The translations under genes and the position numbers were made by a program. Below the pieces are notes generated by a model, which worked only from the letters and a program-made list of their open reading frames with translations, did not search any database and was not told the DNA's origin. A stretch of 64,000 bases of DNA, taken from positions 372,001-436,000 of the forward strand of contig CP025734.1 in assembly GCA_004011035.1 (NCBI GenBank), given 5' to 3'. The DNA is from Bdellovibrio sp. qaytius. GTDB taxonomy: Bacteria > Bdellovibrionota > Bdellovibrionia > Bdellovibrionales > Bdellovibrionaceae. Numbering within the stretch: the first letter of the stretch is position 1; each line of letters begins with the position of its first letter. This document shows, one piece after another, positions 62,251-64,000 of this stretch.

Positions 62251-62322
62251 TATCCCCCCGGATGCCCCTCATCCTGACTAAGCTTTGCAGCTTTAGTCTT
62301 AGAGGACCCAAATTCTGTAGGG
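62251..62322 (-). other. Structured insertion in the leader of protease copy 1
   Basis: About 72 bp that is absent from the otherwise parallel leader of protease copy 2. On the minus strand it folds as GACTAA-A-GCT-GCAA-AGC-TTAGTC (plus 62276-62298), a bulged stem with a GNRA-type GCAA loop, followed by GGATGAGGGGCATCC. It could be a cis-acting RNA element or a simple insertion. Confidence 0.4.
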
Positions 62323-62358
62323 GCAATAAAACCCAGTTTGGAACCAGAGTCACAACAT
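62323..62358. repeat. Direct repeat upstream of the duplicated proteases, copy 1
   Basis: 36-bp sequence beginning GCAATAAAACCCAG and ending AGAGTCACAACAT; it recurs at 63483-63518 with one mismatch (T/A). It probably contains the shared promoter. Confidence 0.8.
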
Positions 62359-62433
62359 TAAACCTTATACCTTATATAAGGTTTGGTTATGCTGCCTAAG
62401 CCGCTGCAATTAGTGGGGTTCATCCCAAATTTT

Positions 62434-62499
62434 GAACGAAAAAAAATCCTTTCAGGTTATGAAAGGATTTTTTTTAAGAACCTAAATGTTCTGTTTTTC
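62434..62499 (+). pseudogene. Duplicated scrap of the menH 3' end
   Basis: Encodes ERKKILSGYERIFFKNLNVLFF, matching MenH KRKKILPGYERIFNSGHRVLFD. The 38 bases from 62436 equal 61157-61194 with one difference. It lies just past the stop of protease copy 2, exactly where menH lies relative to copy 1, so the protease duplication carried it along. Confidence 0.75.
62439..62470 (-). terminator. Terminator after protease copy 2
   Basis: Stem AAATCCTTTC/GAAAGGATTT (62444-62453, 62461-62470), 10 bp, with T-runs on both sides. Slightly stronger than its parent inside menH because one base change completes the stem. Confidence 0.75.
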
Positions 62500-63450
62500 T
62501 TACTTCTTATTGAAGTACGCTACAGCTTTAGTGATGAACTCTTGTTGGCCGAATACGCCAGTGTAGATAACACTTTCGTTACAGTTGCCTAATAGGTTAG
62601 TTCCACGGCTAGTAACTCCAACTTGGATGTCTGTGCCGTTTTGTAATTGTAATAGAGCAGGCCCGCCTGAATCTCCGTGGCAAGCCCCTCTTAAATCTTT
62701 TTGATCTAATGTGATTTCTTTTTCGTCAGATGTAATTTGAGTTACAACCATGTCAGAAACTTTTCTTAAAGTGCCAGAACCTTCGCTAGGTAATTCAACC
62801 ACTTGAGGTTGTCCGTCTTTACCAAGGATAGGTTTGCCATTTTGATCTTTTTTATAGTCGCGGATAATCGGAGTCGTGATGCCGAAGCCAGCAAAAGTTA
62901 ATTTTGAACCAACAAGTAACTGCTGAATAGTTTCAGCTGTTGGTAAAATAGCTACTTGAAAATCAGCAGGAGCTGCAGCTGATAATTTAACGATCGCGAT
63001 ATCATTCTGAACTGATTTATCATCGTCTTTAGGGTTTGCAACGTAAGCTGGGTTTGTGATCCAGTCTTTAGCTGAAATCGTAGTTGGTTTCACATCTGTT
63101 AAACCAAAAAGCACATCGACTTTATCTGATGATGTTTTGCTAGATACGCAGTGAGCAGCTGTTAAAACTAGATCACGAGTGATAAGGCTTCCTGTGCAGA
63201 TCGCTTCTGAAAGTGTAATTTGCTTACCTAAAAATTTAAGAACTTTTTTCACTCTTAATTGAACGATACCGTGAGATTTTTGGTAATTAGAGTCTGCTAA
63301 TTGACCACCAACTATATTTGAATTTTCAGTTTCGTTTGAGTTTAAATATGCAGAAGGGGTGCTTTGAGCTTGTGGCGCACATGATGTGAATAGGGCAGTT
63401 GCGGTTAAAGCCAATACTGCGGCAGCTTGTTTCATCGTTTCTTTTTTCAT
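62500..63450 (-). CDS. Trypsin-like serine protease lipoprotein, copy 2
   Basis: 316 aa. Cys24 lipobox (FTSCAPQ), mature start NIVGGQL, His100 (LTAAHC), Asp150 (QNDIAIVKL), Ser261 (HGDSGGPA). The C-terminal half is nearly the same as copy 1, while the segment around 66-84 (KKVLKFLGKQITLSEA) is longer and diverged, near the substrate loops. RBS CTAGGGGGAA. Its long near-identity to copy 1 marks a fairly recent duplication. Confidence 0.9.
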   Translation of the reverse strand: MKKETMKQAAAVLALTATALFTSCAPQAQSTPSAYLNSNETENSNIVGGQLADSNYQKSHGIVQLRVKKVLKFLGKQITLSEAICTGSLITRDLVLTAAHCVSSKTSSDKVDVLFGLTDVKPTTISAKDWITNPAYVANPKDDDKSVQNDIAIVKLSAAAPADFQVAILPTAETIQQLLVGSKLTFAGFGITTPIIRDYKKDQNGKPILGKDGQPQVVELPSEGSGTLRKVSDMVVTQITSDEKEITLDQKDLRGACHGDSGGPALLQLQNGTDIQVGVTSRGTNLLGNCNESVIYTGVFGQQEFITKAVAYFNKK

Positions 63451-63482
63451 ATATTCCCCCTAGGAAAATTACCGAACTGGGC

Positions 63483-63518
63483 GCAATAAAACCCAGTATG
63501 GAACCAGAGTCACAACAT
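63483..63518. repeat. Direct repeat upstream of the duplicated proteases, copy 2
   Basis: Partner of 62323-62358 (one mismatch in 36). Here the element is followed without insertion by the hairpin partner ACTGGG/CCCAGT and the ribosome site. Confidence 0.8.
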
Positions 63519-63569
63519 AAAATGCTATAGGTGTTATAAGTTTTGCTTATACCACTTAGTTGAGCTCGC

Positions 63570-64000
63570 TCAAACCTTGTTGGCGGCGGCTACTAGAGCG
63601 GCTTTTATGCCCGGTTCTGCAGCAGCGTGGCCTGCATCTTGGATAATTTGCAAGCGAGCTTCGGGCCAAGCGATATGAAGATCCCAAGCGCTTCGTGCAG
63701 GGCAAACTACGTCGTAGCGGCCCTGAATAATATCACAGGGAATATACTTAATTTTTGCAATGTTTTCTAAAATCCAATTGTTAGTATTGAAGAAGGCATT
63801 GTTGATAAAGTAATGGCATTCAATGCGCGCAAATTGAAGGGCGTAAGTAGGGTCATCAAAATCATCAATGGCTTTTAAATCCACGAATAATTTTGAAGTG
63901 GCAGCTTCCCATTTGCTCCACACTTTGGCTGCGGCTAGGCGCACATCTGCGTTTTCGTGAGTTAAACGTTTGTAATAAGCTTTTACAAAATCATTTCGTT
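63570..64000 (-). CDS. pip: Proline iminopeptidase, C-terminal part (start outside window)
   Basis: The frame is open to the window edge; the visible 143 codons begin RNDFVKAYYKRLTHENADVR and continue AAAKVWSKWEAATSKL, with catalytic Asp in QGRYDVVCP and His in DAGHAAAEPGI. The Ser motif is upstream, off the window. Pip removes N-terminal proline from peptides. Starting at 63944 would give a false short protein, so this is annotated as partial. Confidence 0.9.
   Translation of the reverse strand, partial: RNDFVKAYYKRLTHENADVRLAAAKVWSKWEAATSKLFVDLKAIDDFDDPTYALQFARIECHYFINNAFFNTNNWILENIAKIKYIPCDIIQGRYDVVCPARSAWDLHIAWPEARLQIIQDAGHAAAEPGIKAALVAAANKV

Noticed and set aside
62251-62322. Calling the leader insertion a c-di-GMP riboswitch
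   Set aside because: Only short fragments resemble the motif; the first conserved half is missing.

Overview
The window is chromosomal DNA from a low-GC Gram-negative bacterium (GC about 40% by eye, not counted). It most resembles Bdellovibrionota (Bdellovibrio/Pseudobdellovibrio-like). The strongest evidence is a lexA gene preceded by TTAC-AGT-GTAA, the LexA box described for Bdellovibrio bacteriovorus (TTAC-N3-GTAA). Supporting features are many secreted lipoproteins and proteases, a caa3-type oxidase operon, menaquinone genes and abundant outer-membrane proteins. Genus placement is inference. No rRNA, tRNA, CRISPR array, prophage or insertion sequence was found. Coding density is high, with many 4-bp or short overlaps.

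Layout. 1-5.9 kb: alpha-2-macroglobulin (5' end outside the window), pbpC and an AI-2E-type permease. 5.8-9.3 kb: a DMT exporter, a GcvH-like protein lacking the lipoyl lysine, a cyclotransferase-fold/winged-helix protein lacking the catalytic Glu, trmL and a secreted esterase. 9.3-13.8 kb: a structured small-RNA candidate, secA, a zinc-ribbon protein and a secreted coiled-coil protein. 14-21.7 kb: cytochrome c, Sco, coxB, coxA, coxC, coxD, ctaB, YceI and a CxxCH-bearing outer-membrane barrel. 21.8-24.8 kb: a LysR regulator, a broken Lipoprotein_15 gene, two tandem cytochrome c lipoproteins and a trypsin-like lipoprotein. 24.8-31.8 kb: maiA, a small OM barrel, fumarylacetoacetase, a 2OG-Fe(II) oxygenase fusion, OxyR, TPR and OsmC proteins, a PhnD-like lipoprotein and a cytochrome b562-like protein. 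31.8-39.4 kb: lexA, a 57-residue lipoprotein missed by longer-ORF searches, an M14 amidase, ung, a secreted protein of unknown function, LysR and an ABC-F ATPase. 39.4-43.6 kb: a peptide ABC importer without its ATPases, and a PilZ protein. 43.8-50.0 kb: icd, then the shikimate pathway. 50-54.5 kb: MarR and a tripartite EmrAB/TolC-type pump. 54.5-61.3 kb: a secreted propeller/C39-like peptidase, ubiE/menG, DAHP synthase and menF-menD-menH. 61.3-64 kb: two tandemly duplicated trypsin-like lipoproteins and the C-terminal part of pip.

How the genes fit together. The aro block (45.1-50.0 kb) makes chorismate. Its order aroB-aroA-(shikimate kinase/dehydroquinase/shikimate dehydrogenase fusion) is exactly the domain order of the fungal AROM pentafunctional polypeptide, split by 4-bp overlaps. 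DAHP synthase lies about 8 kb further on, between the menaquinone genes, so pathway entry and the chorismate-to-menaquinone branch share a divergent promoter region. Menaquinone would feed the respiratory chain that ends in the caa3 oxidase.

The most unusual items are the split-AROM operon; two degenerate-active-site proteins (GcvH-like and cyclotransferase-like); the secreted propeller-plus-C39 protein; the tandem protease duplication that carried a scrap of menH and its antisense terminator; and the lexA promoter, where the LexA box overlaps the -10 and the message appears leaderless. All functional calls rest on motif reading, not on database searches.
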